Part shown: piece after piece, positions 57,301 through 64,000 of the stretch
Layout of the letters: each line of letters starts with the position of its first letter
How positions within the stretch are numbered: position 1 is the first letter of the stretch
Notes under the pieces: model-generated
Seen by the model: only the letters and a program-made list of their open reading frames with translations
The model's database searches: none
Told to the model about the DNA's origin: nothing
Origin: Methylomicrobium agile
Lineage (GTDB): Bacteria; Pseudomonadota; Gammaproteobacteria; Methylococcales; Methylomonadaceae
Reading direction: 5' to 3'
DNA: 64,000 nucleotides
Assembly (NCBI RefSeq): GCF_000733855.1
Contig: NZ_JPOJ01000001.1
Location: forward strand, 3,985,001 to 4,049,000
Translations under genes and position numbers: made by a program

Positions 57301-59266
57301 GAAGCCAGGTAGGATGGGCTGAACGGTAGTGAAGTCCCTCGTTGGACGCGTCGGAAAGCGCATCGCAACGCTCGGCGAGGATGACGCTCACGCCGGCCTC
57401 GGCGATCAGTTCGGCCAGCCGTTGTTCGGGTTGCTCGGGGTCGAGCGGCAGGTAGGCGCCGCCGGCTTTCAGCACCGCCAGCATCGCCACGATCGTCTCC
57501 ACGCCGCGCGGCAGCAGCAAGGCCACCCGGCTTTCCCGCTCCACGCCCAGGCCGATCAGCCGGTGCGCCAGCCGGTTGGCTTGCATCTCCAGTTCGGCAT
57601 ACGTCAAACGGGTTTCGCCGCCGATCAGCGCGACCGCTTCCGGTTGCGCTGCGGCTCTGTGCCGGATCAGTTCCTGTACCGGCATTCCGGCATCGTAGCT
57701 CTTTTCCCAGGTGTTCCAGGCGGCGAATCGTTCGGTTTCGGCTTGGCTGAGCAAGCGGTGGCTGGCAATTGGCGCCTGCGGCCGTTCGAGCAGTTGCGCC
57801 AGCAGGCTTTGGAAATGGCCGGCCAGCCGTTCGATGGTGCCGGCGTCGAATAAATCGGCGGCGTAGGTGAAAAAACCGCCGATGCGGCCCTGGCGGTCTT
57901 GCCAGGTATCCAGGCTCAAGTCGAATTGGGCGGCGCCGTGGTCGCGGTCCAGGGCTTCGATCTGCCAGGTTCCCTGGGCCTGCAGCAGGCCGACGTCGGT
58001 GGGCTGGTGGTTGATCAGGATCTGGAACAGGGGGTTTTGTCCCAGCCGCCGCTCGGGCTGCAGGGCGTCGACCAGGTGTTCGAACGGCAGGTCGGGATGG
58101 GCCTGGGCTTGCAGCAGGGTCTGTTGGGTCTGCTGCAGCAGGCGGTCGAAGCGCGTGGGCGCGCTGATTTCGGTCCGCAGCACCACGGTGTTGACGAAGT
58201 AGCCGATCAGGGCTTGCGTTTCCGGGCGCTGGCGGTTGGCCAGCGGCAGGCCGATGCGGAGGTCGGTCTGGCCGCTGTAGCGGTAGAGCAGGACGTTGAA
58301 GGCGGCCAGCAGCACCTGGAACGGGGTGACGCCGTGCCGGTGCGCCCCGGTTAAGACGGCTTGACTGACCGCCTCCGGCAGCACGAAGGGAACGCGGCCG
58401 CCGCGCTGGCTGGGTTCGGCCGGGCGCGGCCGGTCGTACGGCAGTTCGATGACGGGGGGCTCGCCGCCCAGCCAGTCGGTCCAGTAGGCGAGTTGCCGCT
58501 CGGCTTCGCCGGCCGCCAGCCAGTGGCGCTGCCAGGCGGCGAAGTCGGCGTGGCGGATCGGCAGGGCTGGCAGTTGCGGTTCGCGGCCGGCCTGGAGGGC
58601 GCCGTAGAGTTCGCCGAATTCGGCCAACAGCCGGTTCAGCGACCAGCCGTCGGCGATCAGGTGGTGCAGGGTCAGGTTCAGTTCGTGGCACGATTGGCCG
58701 TCCCGGTCCGGCAAGCGCACCAGCAGTACCCGCCACAAGGGGCCGCGTTCCAGATCGAACGGTACGCGGGCCTCGGCCTCGGCCAGTTGCCCGGCCTGCG
58801 CCGGCGCGGCCTGCGCCGCCAACTCACTCAAGTCATGGAAGGCCAAGGCCACTTCGCACGACGACGGAATCCATTGCCGCGGCTGGCCGTCGACCGCGTA
58901 AAACAGCGTGCGCAGCGCGTCGTGGCGCAGCGCCAGCGCATGAAAGGCCTGCGTCAGCGCCTCGCGGTCCAGGTCGCCGACCAGCCGCACGCCGCCGGCG
59001 ATGTGGTAGGCCGTGCTCGCCGGGTCCAATTGGGCCAGAATCCATAAGCCTTGCTGCGCCACCGATAGCGGGATATCGCTGTCGCCGCACAGGCGCTCGG
59101 GAATCGGCAACTTGGCGAAATCCCTGCCCTGCTCGGCCAGCTTCTGCAGAAACAGTTTTTGCTTTGCCAACGGCAAGCCGACAAAACGGCGCACCAATTC
59201 CTCTCCGGTCGCGGCCGGTTTGGATTGCGCTTGATGTTCGGTGACGTTGTCGATGCTTAACTTCAT
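51377..59266 (-). CDS. NRPS, two modules (C-A-T-E-C-A-T)
   Basis: 2629 residues. Approximate centres: C1 HHLIADGWS 205; A1 FTFDAAMEQW 734; T1 LGGDSI 1067; E HHLLVDGVSW 1254 with VGWFTSVYPV; C2 SHHMLLDGWS 1710; A2 FSFDVSVWEFFW 2217; T2 LGGHSLL 2555. Hand-read codes: A1 DAEFSGGITK (substrate unknown, an E239-type pocket), A2 DVWHVSLIDK, close to EntF and other serine domains, so Ser. The E domain makes residue 1 D, and C2 is the D-accepting type. There is no thioesterase, and the chain passes to the next gene 76 bases on. The ATG at 59266 is preferred to 59314 because it begins the normal docking/linker sequence. Confidence 0.95.
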   Translation of the reverse strand: MKLSIDNVTEHQAQSKPAATGEELVRRFVGLPLAKQKLFLQKLAEQGRDFAKLPIPERLCGDSDIPLSVAQQGLWILAQLDPASTAYHIAGGVRLVGDLDREALTQAFHALALRHDALRTLFYAVDGQPRQWIPSSCEVALAFHDLSELAAQAAPAQAGQLAEAEARVPFDLERGPLWRVLLVRLPDRDGQSCHELNLTLHHLIADGWSLNRLLAEFGELYGALQAGREPQLPALPIRHADFAAWQRHWLAAGEAERQLAYWTDWLGGEPPVIELPYDRPRPAEPSQRGGRVPFVLPEAVSQAVLTGAHRHGVTPFQVLLAAFNVLLYRYSGQTDLRIGLPLANRQRPETQALIGYFVNTVVLRTEISAPTRFDRLLQQTQQTLLQAQAHPDLPFEHLVDALQPERRLGQNPLFQILINHQPTDVGLLQAQGTWQIEALDRDHGAAQFDLSLDTWQDRQGRIGGFFTYAADLFDAGTIERLAGHFQSLLAQLLERPQAPIASHRLLSQAETERFAAWNTWEKSYDAGMPVQELIRHRAAAQPEAVALIGGETRLTYAELEMQANRLAHRLIGLGVERESRVALLLPRGVETIVAMLAVLKAGGAYLPLDPEQPEQRLAELIAEAGVSVILAERCDALSDASNEGLHYRSAHPTWLHLASLDLSAEPATPPAVAIHPEQLAYLILTSGSTGQPKGVAVPHGALARHCLAIGERYAMQPDDMALHFAAFTFDAAMEQWLVPLINGCRLLVREEMWSADQAYDALVRHGVTWFEMPPAYLIEIARWAEPRGLRLPLRACSVGGEAVPKEGLAQIRGLVGDAPILNGYGPTETLITPLVWTALPDSVCDTAYAPIGTGVGERALYILDKDLNPLPPGVVGELYIGGPCLARGYLGRPDLTAERFLPDPFSADGGRLYRTGDRVRLRADGNVDYFGRNDHQIKLRGFRIELGEIEARALAHPGAAEAVAVADGEGSAKRLLLYAVGATDAESLKNHLRQCLPDYMVPAHVQILEQLPRLTSGKLNRHALPKPDCLAGSAYRAPQTRAERDLAAIWQAVLGVERVGADDNFFELGGDSIMAIRLVSRARQAGWSLTPKDLFLHQTVAKLAANVQAMPAQAMIDRPIEVAGDAPLTAIQAQFFAQAMRNRSHWNLSLLLHPNFALDAARLAGAAGRLIEHHDGLRLRYRPEQGAWRQFYADAGAAPAFEQLNADNSAAVTALANRIQRSLDLQHGPLFKAVLINVADGSQRLLLAAHHLLVDGVSWRILLEDLQALYDGAEALPGKTASLQQWGQCLRDYAASEGLKRQLPYWQGVLQDAAEPPRDFAQSSGRFGDARTLTLEIDAERTHRLLTQAPSAYRTQINDLLLAALARALTVWSGDDVAVDLESHGREHGFDGIDLSRSVGWFTSVYPVRLAAAADIGATIKVVKQSLREVPDAGLGFGVLQYLAGDGKRAALNALPQARIGFNYFGRLDAEAGNFALAPETAGDDHDPDAPLPYWLEINAQVAGGVLQLRWRYSASQYRDETVRALLDRYRDELLNIVAHCLSGAAGATPSDFPLAGLTQAQLDALPLPIAEVEDIYPLSPMQQGMLFHDLLAPETGVYVNQMSLDIDGLDSERFAAAWRRAIDRHSLLRSAFLWRGESEQPLQAVYKQAPLRLEMIDWRGREIDEADLRSLRDQDRARGFEHARAPLMRMILVRLSERRWHWIWTSHHMLLDGWSTSQLLGEVLDDYVGNARTAGAASYRDYIAWLSRRDPVAGETFWRGRLSRLDEPTLLANALARPTAGQGHGSRVDRLDAAATARLQAFAQQQRVTLNTVLQAAWAMLLGRYCGRDTVAMGATVSGRPADLHGVENIVGLFINTLPLIAPIKPEQAVGDWLRDLQQENLALRDYEHTPLYDVQRWAGQAGAALFDSLLVFENFPVDAALKNSDSGLRFGLPRHVDTTHYPLTLNISIGESLGLAYGYWLDRFDGEAVAGIARHFQRLLFALADDAGRRLGELLLPTAQELTHQSCWSATATVYPPGFVHTLIGRTALAQPEAPALLCGEAVLSYAELEHRSNRLAWYLIETGVGPDVPVGIAMERSFELVVGLLAIVKAGGAYVPLDPDYPAERLAYMIDDSGIGLLLSHGAVLDKFTALAPCAVCNLDTLDLSGLPARAPEVALHPAHPAYLIYTSGSTGRPKGASNTHEALANRLHWMQQAYAIGPADTVLQKTPFSFDVSVWEFFWPLMTGARLAIAPPGAHRDPVALAETLQRQQVSTVHFVPSMLAEFVNQPALPAFPALQRIVCSGEALPADLQQRVFDRLPGVELDNLYGPTEAAIDVTHWTCRPDDSPSVPIGEPIANIQIHILDKDLNPQPAGVAGELYLGGIGLARGYHRRPGLTAERFLPDPFGRGGRLYRTGDLARRRADGVIDYLGRIDHQIKLRGLRIELGEIETALLSQPGIREAAVLLKDAAGGPRLVAYLAASEHAENDADLQQALHRQLPDYMVPSALIRLDGLPKTANGKLDRKALPEPYWQGRAFRAPQTATEQTLAALWQELLGVGPVGLDDNFFELGGHSLLAMKLAGRIARHFQVELGVRRVFEAATLAALAAEIDVLSPDSPALDLQSELADALAELQGMSAEDLQALLEK
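51600..53215 (-). repeat. Near-identical serine A-domain repeat, copy 2
   Basis: About 1.6 kb (serine A domain to the thiolation Ser region) that matches 59547-61162 at an offset of 7947 with only scattered changes, for example AERLAYMIDD versus AGRLAYMIED. Confidence 0.9.
57168..57634 (-). repeat. Shared A-domain segment, copy in middle NRPS, module 1
   Basis: Partner of 44669-45135. The shared part stops before the substrate-pocket region, so copying did not move specificity. Confidence 0.85.
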
Positions 59267-59324
59267 AATCTTGTATTTTTTGATTTCGCAGTGGTGCCGC
59301 GACGGGTTGTTCAAAAGCCGGCGA

Positions 59325-59350
59325 GTCGGGTTACGCTTCGCTAACCCGAC
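59325..59350. repeat. REP-like palindrome between two NRPS genes
   Basis: GTCGGGTTA-CGCTTCGC-TAACCCGAC followed by CTACC, ending six bases before the stop codon of the upstream NRPS gene. Same family as 23731 and 39215. Confidence 0.8.
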
Positions 59351-59356
59351 CTACCT

Positions 59357-62300
59357 TCACAACATCTCCAATTCATCCAGCCAGTCTCCCATTTCCGCCA
59401 GCACGGCGTCGTCGATTTCGGCGCCGCCGGCTTGGCTTGCCAATGCCGCCAATTCGGCAAGGCTCTTGGTTTCGAACACGCAGGCCAGGCTTAGGTCGAC
59501 TTTCATTGACTCCCTGATGCGCGCCACCATGCGGGTCGCCAGCAACGAATGCCCGCCGAGTTCGAAGAAATTGTCGTCCAGCCCGACCGGCCCGACCCCG
59601 AGCAACTCCTGCCAAAGGGCGGCCAGTCCGATTTCGATGACGCTTTGCGGCGCGCGGAAGGCCCGGCCCTGCCAGCTCGGTTCCGGCAGGGCTTTACGGT
59701 CCAGTTTGCCGTTGGCGGTCTTCGGCAGGCCGTCCAGCCGGATCAACGCCGACGGCACCATGTAGTCGGGCAACTGCCGGCGCAGCGCCTGCTGCAGGTC
59801 GGCGTCGCCGGCGGCGGCTTCGCTCGCGGCCAGGTAGGCGACCAGGCGCGGGCCGCCGGCGGCGTCTTTCAGCAGCACGGCGGCTTCCCGAATGCCGGGC
59901 TGGCTCAGCAGCGCGGTTTCGATTTCGCCCAGTTCGATGCGCAGGCCGCGCAGTTTGATCTGGTGGTCGATCCGGCCCAGGTAGTCGATGACGCCGTCGG
60001 CCCGGCGCCGGGCCAAGTCGCCAGTGCGGTACAGCCGGCCGCCCCGGCCGAACGGGTCGGGCAGGAAGCGCTCGGCGGTCAGGCCGGGCCGGCGGTGGTA
60101 GCCGCGCGCCAGGCCGATGCCGCCAATGTACAGTTCACCGGCCACACCTGCCGGTTGCGGGTTCAGGTCCTTATCCAGGATATGAATCTGGATGTTGGCG
60201 ATCGGCTCGCCGATCGGCACGCTCGGGCTGTCGTCGGGCCGGCAGGTCCAGTGGGTCACGTCGATGGCTGCTTCGGTCGGGCCGTACAGGTTATCGAGCT
60301 CGACGCCGGGCAGGCGGTCGAACACGCGCTGTTGCAGGTCGGCCGGCAAGGCTTCGCCGCTGCAGACGATCCGCTGCAGGGCCGGGAAGGCCGGCAGCGC
60401 GGGCTGGTTGACGAATTCGGCCAGCATGGAGGGCACGAAGTGCACGGTGCTGACTTGCTGGCGCTGCAGCGTCTCGGCCAGGGCCACGGGGTCGCGGTGG
60501 GCACCCGGTGGGGCGATCGCCAGCCGGGCGCCGGTCATTAACGGCCAGAAGAATTCCCAGACCGACACGTCGAAGCTGAACGGGGTTTTCTGCAGCACGG
60601 TGTCGGCCGGGCCGATTGCGTAGGCCTGCTGCATCCAGTGCAGGCGGTTGGCCAAGGCTTCGTGGGTATTGCTGGCCCCTTTGGGGCGGCCGGTCGAGCC
60701 GGAGGTATAGATGAGGTAGGCCGGATGGGCCGGATGCAGGGCGACTTCGGGCGCGCGCGCCGGCAAGCCGGACAGGTCCAGCGTGTCCAGGTTGCAGACC
60801 GCGCAGGGCGCAAGGGCGGTGAACTTGTCGAGCACGGCGCCATGGCTCAACAGCAGGCCGATGCCGGAGTCTTCAATCATGTAGGCCAGCCGGCCGGCCG
60901 GATAGTCCGGGTCCAGCGGCACATAGGCGCCGCCGGCCTTGATGATGGCCAACAGGCCCACCACCAGTTCGCACGAGCGTTCCATCGCGATCCCGACCGG
61001 CACGTCCGGGCCGACACCGGTCTCGATCAGATACCAGGCCAGCCGGTTGGACCGATGTTCCAGTTCGGCATAGCTCAGCACCGCCTCGCCGCACAGCAAG
61101 GCTGGTGCCTCGGGCTGCGCTGCAGCCGTGTGGCTGATCAGCGTATGTACGAAACCGGCCGGATACACGGTCGAAGTCGCGTTCCAGGCAACTTGGCGCG
61201 CGTGTTCCGCTTCGCTCAGTAAGTCCACCGCGGCCAGCGGCAGTCCGGGATCGGCCAGACAGCCGGCCAGCAGGCGTTGGAAATGTTCGCTCAGGCGGGC
61301 AATCGTCTCGAACCGGAACAGCTCGGCGGCATAGACGAAAGTGCCGCTGAACACACCGTCGGCGCCTTCCTCGGTCGCCAGGCTCAAATCGAATTGCGCG
61401 GCGGCCGGCTCGGTGTCGATGCGTTCGATGCTGAGACCCGGCAAGGTTTTCAATGCACTGAAGTCGCGTTTTTGGTGGTTGAACAATACTTGGAACAACG
61501 GATTACGGTTCAACGCCCGCTCCGGCTGCAGCAACTCGACCAGATGTTCGAACGGCAGATCCGGATGCTCCTGCGCCACCAGCACGGTTTGCCTGGCCTG
61601 CGCCATCCACTGCTTGAAGCTCAGGTCGCCGCGGCACTCGGCCTTGACCACCAGCGTATTGACGAAAAAGCCGACCAGCGGCTCGGTTTCCAGGCGCTGG
61701 CGGTTGGCGACCGGCACGCCGATACGAATGTCCGGCTGACCGCTGTAGCGGTAGAGCAAGGCCGCGAACGCCGCGAACAACACGGTGAACGGCGTGGTTT
61801 CGCTGGCCGCGGCCAACTGCTTCAGGCGCTGGCCAATTGCGGCCGGCAACACGAACGCATGCGAGGCGCCGGCTCCCGACATGCGTTCCGGCCGGGCGCG
61901 GTCGAACGGTAATTCCAGCACCGGCTGCTCGCCGCCGAGCCGGTTTTGCCAGTAGCGCGCCTGCCGTTCGCCCTCACCGGCCGCCAGCCATTGCCGCTGC
62001 CAGACGGCATAATCGGCGTATTCGATCGCCAGCGCCGGCAAACGCGCCTCACGGCCGTCGACCGCGGCGGCGTACAGTTCGGCGAATTCCTCCAGCAAAC
62101 GGCCGACCGACCAGCCGTCGGCCAGGATATGGTGCATGGTCAGCCATAATTCGTGGCGGTCTTCGCCTTGCCTGATCAGTGCCGCCCGCCATAACGGCCC
62201 GGCGGCGAAATCGAACGGCGTATGGTTCTCGAACGCACTGTCGATGATCGCGTCGGCGTCCGCCGAAACCCGTAACGGTAGCGGGACATTCGCTTCGGCC

Positions 62301-64000
62301 ACTTGCATCGGCTTGCCGTCCACAACGACGAACCGTGTTCGCAACATCGCATGGCGCTCAGTCAGACGTTCAAAGGCCTGCCGTACCGCGTTCTCGTCGA
62401 GCCGGCCTCGGATGCGCAGGCCGCCGCTGATGTGGTAAGCGGTGCTCTCCGGCTGCAACTGCGCCAGGAACCACAGCCGTTCCTGGCCGTAGGACAAGGG
62501 ACGCGGGCCGTCAAGCGCGAGACGCGGAATCGCGGCCGGCTTGATTTCGCCTGCCGGCACGGCCGTAGCCGCTGCCAGTTCGGCGATGGTCGGCTTTTCG
62601 AACAACAGTTTCGGCGTCAGCTTGATGCCCTGTTTGCGGGCGCGGGCAATGATTTGCAGGCTCAGAATCGAATCGCCGCCCAGCTCGAAGAAATTGTCGG
62701 TAACGCCGATCGGCTCCCGTTTCAACACGGTTTGCCAGATCGCCGCCAGCTTGGCTTCGCTGTCGTTGCGCGGCGCCACGCTGGCACGGGCCTTGGCTTG
62801 CGGCCTGGGCAGTGCTTTGCGGTCCGCTTTGCCGTTGGCGGTCAGCGGAATCGCCTCCAGCAGCATCAGATGCGCGGGCAGCATGTAATCGGGCAACAAG
62901 CCGGCCAATTGTTCGCCGAGCGTCGCGGCATCCAAAGCCGCTGTGCGCTCGGCGACCGCATAGGCCAACAGTTGCAGGCGGCCGTCCTGTTCGTTGGGTT
63001 CGCAAATGACCGCCGCGTCGGCGACGCCCGGCAAGCCGCGCAACACCTTAGCGACTTCGCCGGGTTCGACCCGGTAGCCGCGTATCTTGACCTGGTCGTC
63101 CGCGCGGCCCAGCCAGACCAGACGGCCGCCGCGCAACACGGCGCGGTCGCCGGTACGGTACATGCGGGCGCCGGAACGGAACGGATCGGGCAGAAACTGT
63201 TCGGCCGTGGCGCCAGCCTTGCCGTGATAAGCGCGCGCCAGGCTGCCGCCGCCGATATACAATTCGCCGGGCACGTCGCCGGGCACCGGATTCAGGTCGG
63301 CGTCGAGCAGATAGGCGTAAACGCCCGCCAACGGCATACCGACCGGCACTGTCGGACTGGCATCGGCCGTGGCTTCGTGGGTCAGCACGCCGACCGTGGT
63401 TTCGGTCGGGCCGTAATGGTTGACGATGCGGCAACCCGGCTTCAAGCGCCGCACGCTGGCCAGCAATTCGGCGTCGCAGGCCTCGCCCCCCAGAATCAGC
63501 ACTCGGTTCGGCAATACAGCCGCCGGCTCGGCCGCTTGCAGCAAGCCGCGCAAATGGCTGGGCACGATTTTCAGTACGTCGACCTGGTGTTCGCGCATCG
63601 CCGCGGCGAAACGGTCGGGATCGGCCGCGCTTTCGCCATCGATCAACACCAGGGTCCGGCCGCTGTAGAGCGCTCCGAACAACACGGTATGACCGAGGTC
63701 GGCGGCCGGGGTCGAAACCATCGCCAGGGTGGCAGTCCGCGTCAAGGCCAGACGCGGCAGCACGCCTTGTAAATATTGGTTCAATGCGGCGTGGCTGACC
63801 GTCACGCCTTTGGGCCGGCCGGTGGAACCGGAGGTATAAATGCGGTAGGCGGCTTGCTCGGGATGAATCGGCACCGCAACGAATTCGGCCGCCTCGTAGC
63901 CTTGGCGGACGGCATCCGGATTCAACACGGTCACGCCGCAATCGGCGAAACGCGCGGCATCGGCTTCGCCGGCCAACAGCACCGCCGCTCCGCTGTCGCG
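59357..64000 (-). CDS. NRPS, partial (…A-T-C-A-T), first in the visible line
   Basis: At least 1547 residues; the 5' part is beyond the right edge (the frame is open to base 64000, reading RDSGAAVLLAGEA there). Order: C-terminal most of an A domain (TSGSTGRPKG near 63830), T (LGGDSIL, 62680), C (MHHILADGWS, 62130), A (FSFDVSVWEFFW, 60570), T (LGGHSLL, 59550). The first A domain has STPAADLGHTVLFGAL and a hand-read code DLTKIGHVGK, the classic aspartate code. The second reads DVWHVSLIDK, serine. There is no E domain here, in keeping with the L-accepting C1 of the next gene. The gene lies 90 bases upstream of the next NRPS. Confidence 0.94.
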   Translation of the reverse strand, partial: RDSGAAVLLAGEADAARFADCGVTVLNPDAVRQGYEAAEFVAVPIHPEQAAYRIYTSGSTGRPKGVTVSHAALNQYLQGVLPRLALTRTATLAMVSTPAADLGHTVLFGALYSGRTLVLIDGESAADPDRFAAAMREHQVDVLKIVPSHLRGLLQAAEPAAVLPNRVLILGGEACDAELLASVRRLKPGCRIVNHYGPTETTVGVLTHEATADASPTVPVGMPLAGVYAYLLDADLNPVPGDVPGELYIGGGSLARAYHGKAGATAEQFLPDPFRSGARMYRTGDRAVLRGGRLVWLGRADDQVKIRGYRVEPGEVAKVLRGLPGVADAAVICEPNEQDGRLQLLAYAVAERTAALDAATLGEQLAGLLPDYMLPAHLMLLEAIPLTANGKADRKALPRPQAKARASVAPRNDSEAKLAAIWQTVLKREPIGVTDNFFELGGDSILSLQIIARARKQGIKLTPKLLFEKPTIAELAAATAVPAGEIKPAAIPRLALDGPRPLSYGQERLWFLAQLQPESTAYHISGGLRIRGRLDENAVRQAFERLTERHAMLRTRFVVVDGKPMQVAEANVPLPLRVSADADAIIDSAFENHTPFDFAAGPLWRAALIRQGEDRHELWLTMHHILADGWSVGRLLEEFAELYAAAVDGREARLPALAIEYADYAVWQRQWLAAGEGERQARYWQNRLGGEQPVLELPFDRARPERMSGAGASHAFVLPAAIGQRLKQLAAASETTPFTVLFAAFAALLYRYSGQPDIRIGVPVANRQRLETEPLVGFFVNTLVVKAECRGDLSFKQWMAQARQTVLVAQEHPDLPFEHLVELLQPERALNRNPLFQVLFNHQKRDFSALKTLPGLSIERIDTEPAAAQFDLSLATEEGADGVFSGTFVYAAELFRFETIARLSEHFQRLLAGCLADPGLPLAAVDLLSEAEHARQVAWNATSTVYPAGFVHTLISHTAAAQPEAPALLCGEAVLSYAELEHRSNRLAWYLIETGVGPDVPVGIAMERSCELVVGLLAIIKAGGAYVPLDPDYPAGRLAYMIEDSGIGLLLSHGAVLDKFTALAPCAVCNLDTLDLSGLPARAPEVALHPAHPAYLIYTSGSTGRPKGASNTHEALANRLHWMQQAYAIGPADTVLQKTPFSFDVSVWEFFWPLMTGARLAIAPPGAHRDPVALAETLQRQQVSTVHFVPSMLAEFVNQPALPAFPALQRIVCSGEALPADLQQRVFDRLPGVELDNLYGPTEAAIDVTHWTCRPDDSPSVPIGEPIANIQIHILDKDLNPQPAGVAGELYIGGIGLARGYHRRPGLTAERFLPDPFGRGGRLYRTGDLARRRADGVIDYLGRIDHQIKLRGLRIELGEIETALLSQPGIREAAVLLKDAAGGPRLVAYLAASEAAAGDADLQQALRRQLPDYMVPSALIRLDGLPKTANGKLDRKALPEPSWQGRAFRAPQSVIEIGLAALWQELLGVGPVGLDDNFFELGGHSLLATRMVARIRESMKVDLSLACVFETKSLAELAALASQAGGAEIDDAVLAEMGDWLDELEML
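59547..61162 (-). repeat. Near-identical serine A-domain repeat, copy 1
   Basis: Partner of 51600-53215. Both copies read as serine-activating. Confidence 0.9.

Overview
The window is bacterial chromosome, most likely from a gammaproteobacterium. The gene style (GlnK/AmtB, GlnA, NtrB and NtrC together, a Bbp2-type porin, a large NRPS cluster, REP-like repeats) reminds me of methanotrophs of the Methylococcales. That placement is an inference and there is no marker gene to prove it.

Bases 1-10,100 are housekeeping. A nitrogen-control block holds the start of a probable amtB, glnK, a beta-barrel porin, glnA, ntrB and ntrC. Sigma-54 type (GG-N10-GC) promoters can be read upstream of glnK, the porin and ntrB, and an NtrC-like palindrome lies between the porin and glnA. 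An NemA-type ene-reductase, a glycosyltransferase remnant, tRNA-Glu, tRNA-Ala and gltX follow.

Bases 10,200-31,160 are a complete type III-B (Cmr) CRISPR-Cas locus read leftwards from one sigma-70 promoter. The order is cas6, a NE0113-family CARF gene, cmr1, cas10/cmr2, cmr3, cmr4, cmr5, cmr6, a 54-codon gene, csx16, cad1 (CARF-adenosine deaminase), card1/can2 (CARF-nuclease), then an array that I count by hand as 97 repeats and 96 spacers. Cas10 keeps its GGDD cyclase motif, so cyclic oligoadenylate signalling to three CARF proteins is expected, and there is no HEPN RNase. No cas1 or cas2 is in the window. The left end of the array abuts an IS630-family transposase remnant. Many spacers fall into families that encode the same peptide with different synonymous codons, and several cover ribosome-binding site plus ATG. 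All of these read in the sense direction on the + strand, so the crRNAs would be antisense to mRNA. This repeated sampling of homologous transcripts is the most unusual signal in the window.

Bases 31,297-64,000 are a leftward nonribosomal peptide operon: three NRPS genes (the first cut by the window edge), then an outer-membrane efflux lipoprotein, a membrane-fusion protein, an RND pump and an Sfp-type phosphopantetheinyl transferase. Seven adenylation domains are visible. Hand-read specificity codes give Asp and Ser (twice), plus four from an unusual DAE-type group. Three epimerisation domains and a terminal thioesterase are present. The visible part predicts a peptide ending ...Asp-Ser-D-X-Ser-D-Y-D-Z-Y. 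Adenylation domains have been copied almost identically between modules, and some contain REP-like palindromes translated in frame. A 368-bp terminal-inverted-repeat element closes the operon and supplies the stop codon of the transferase gene.
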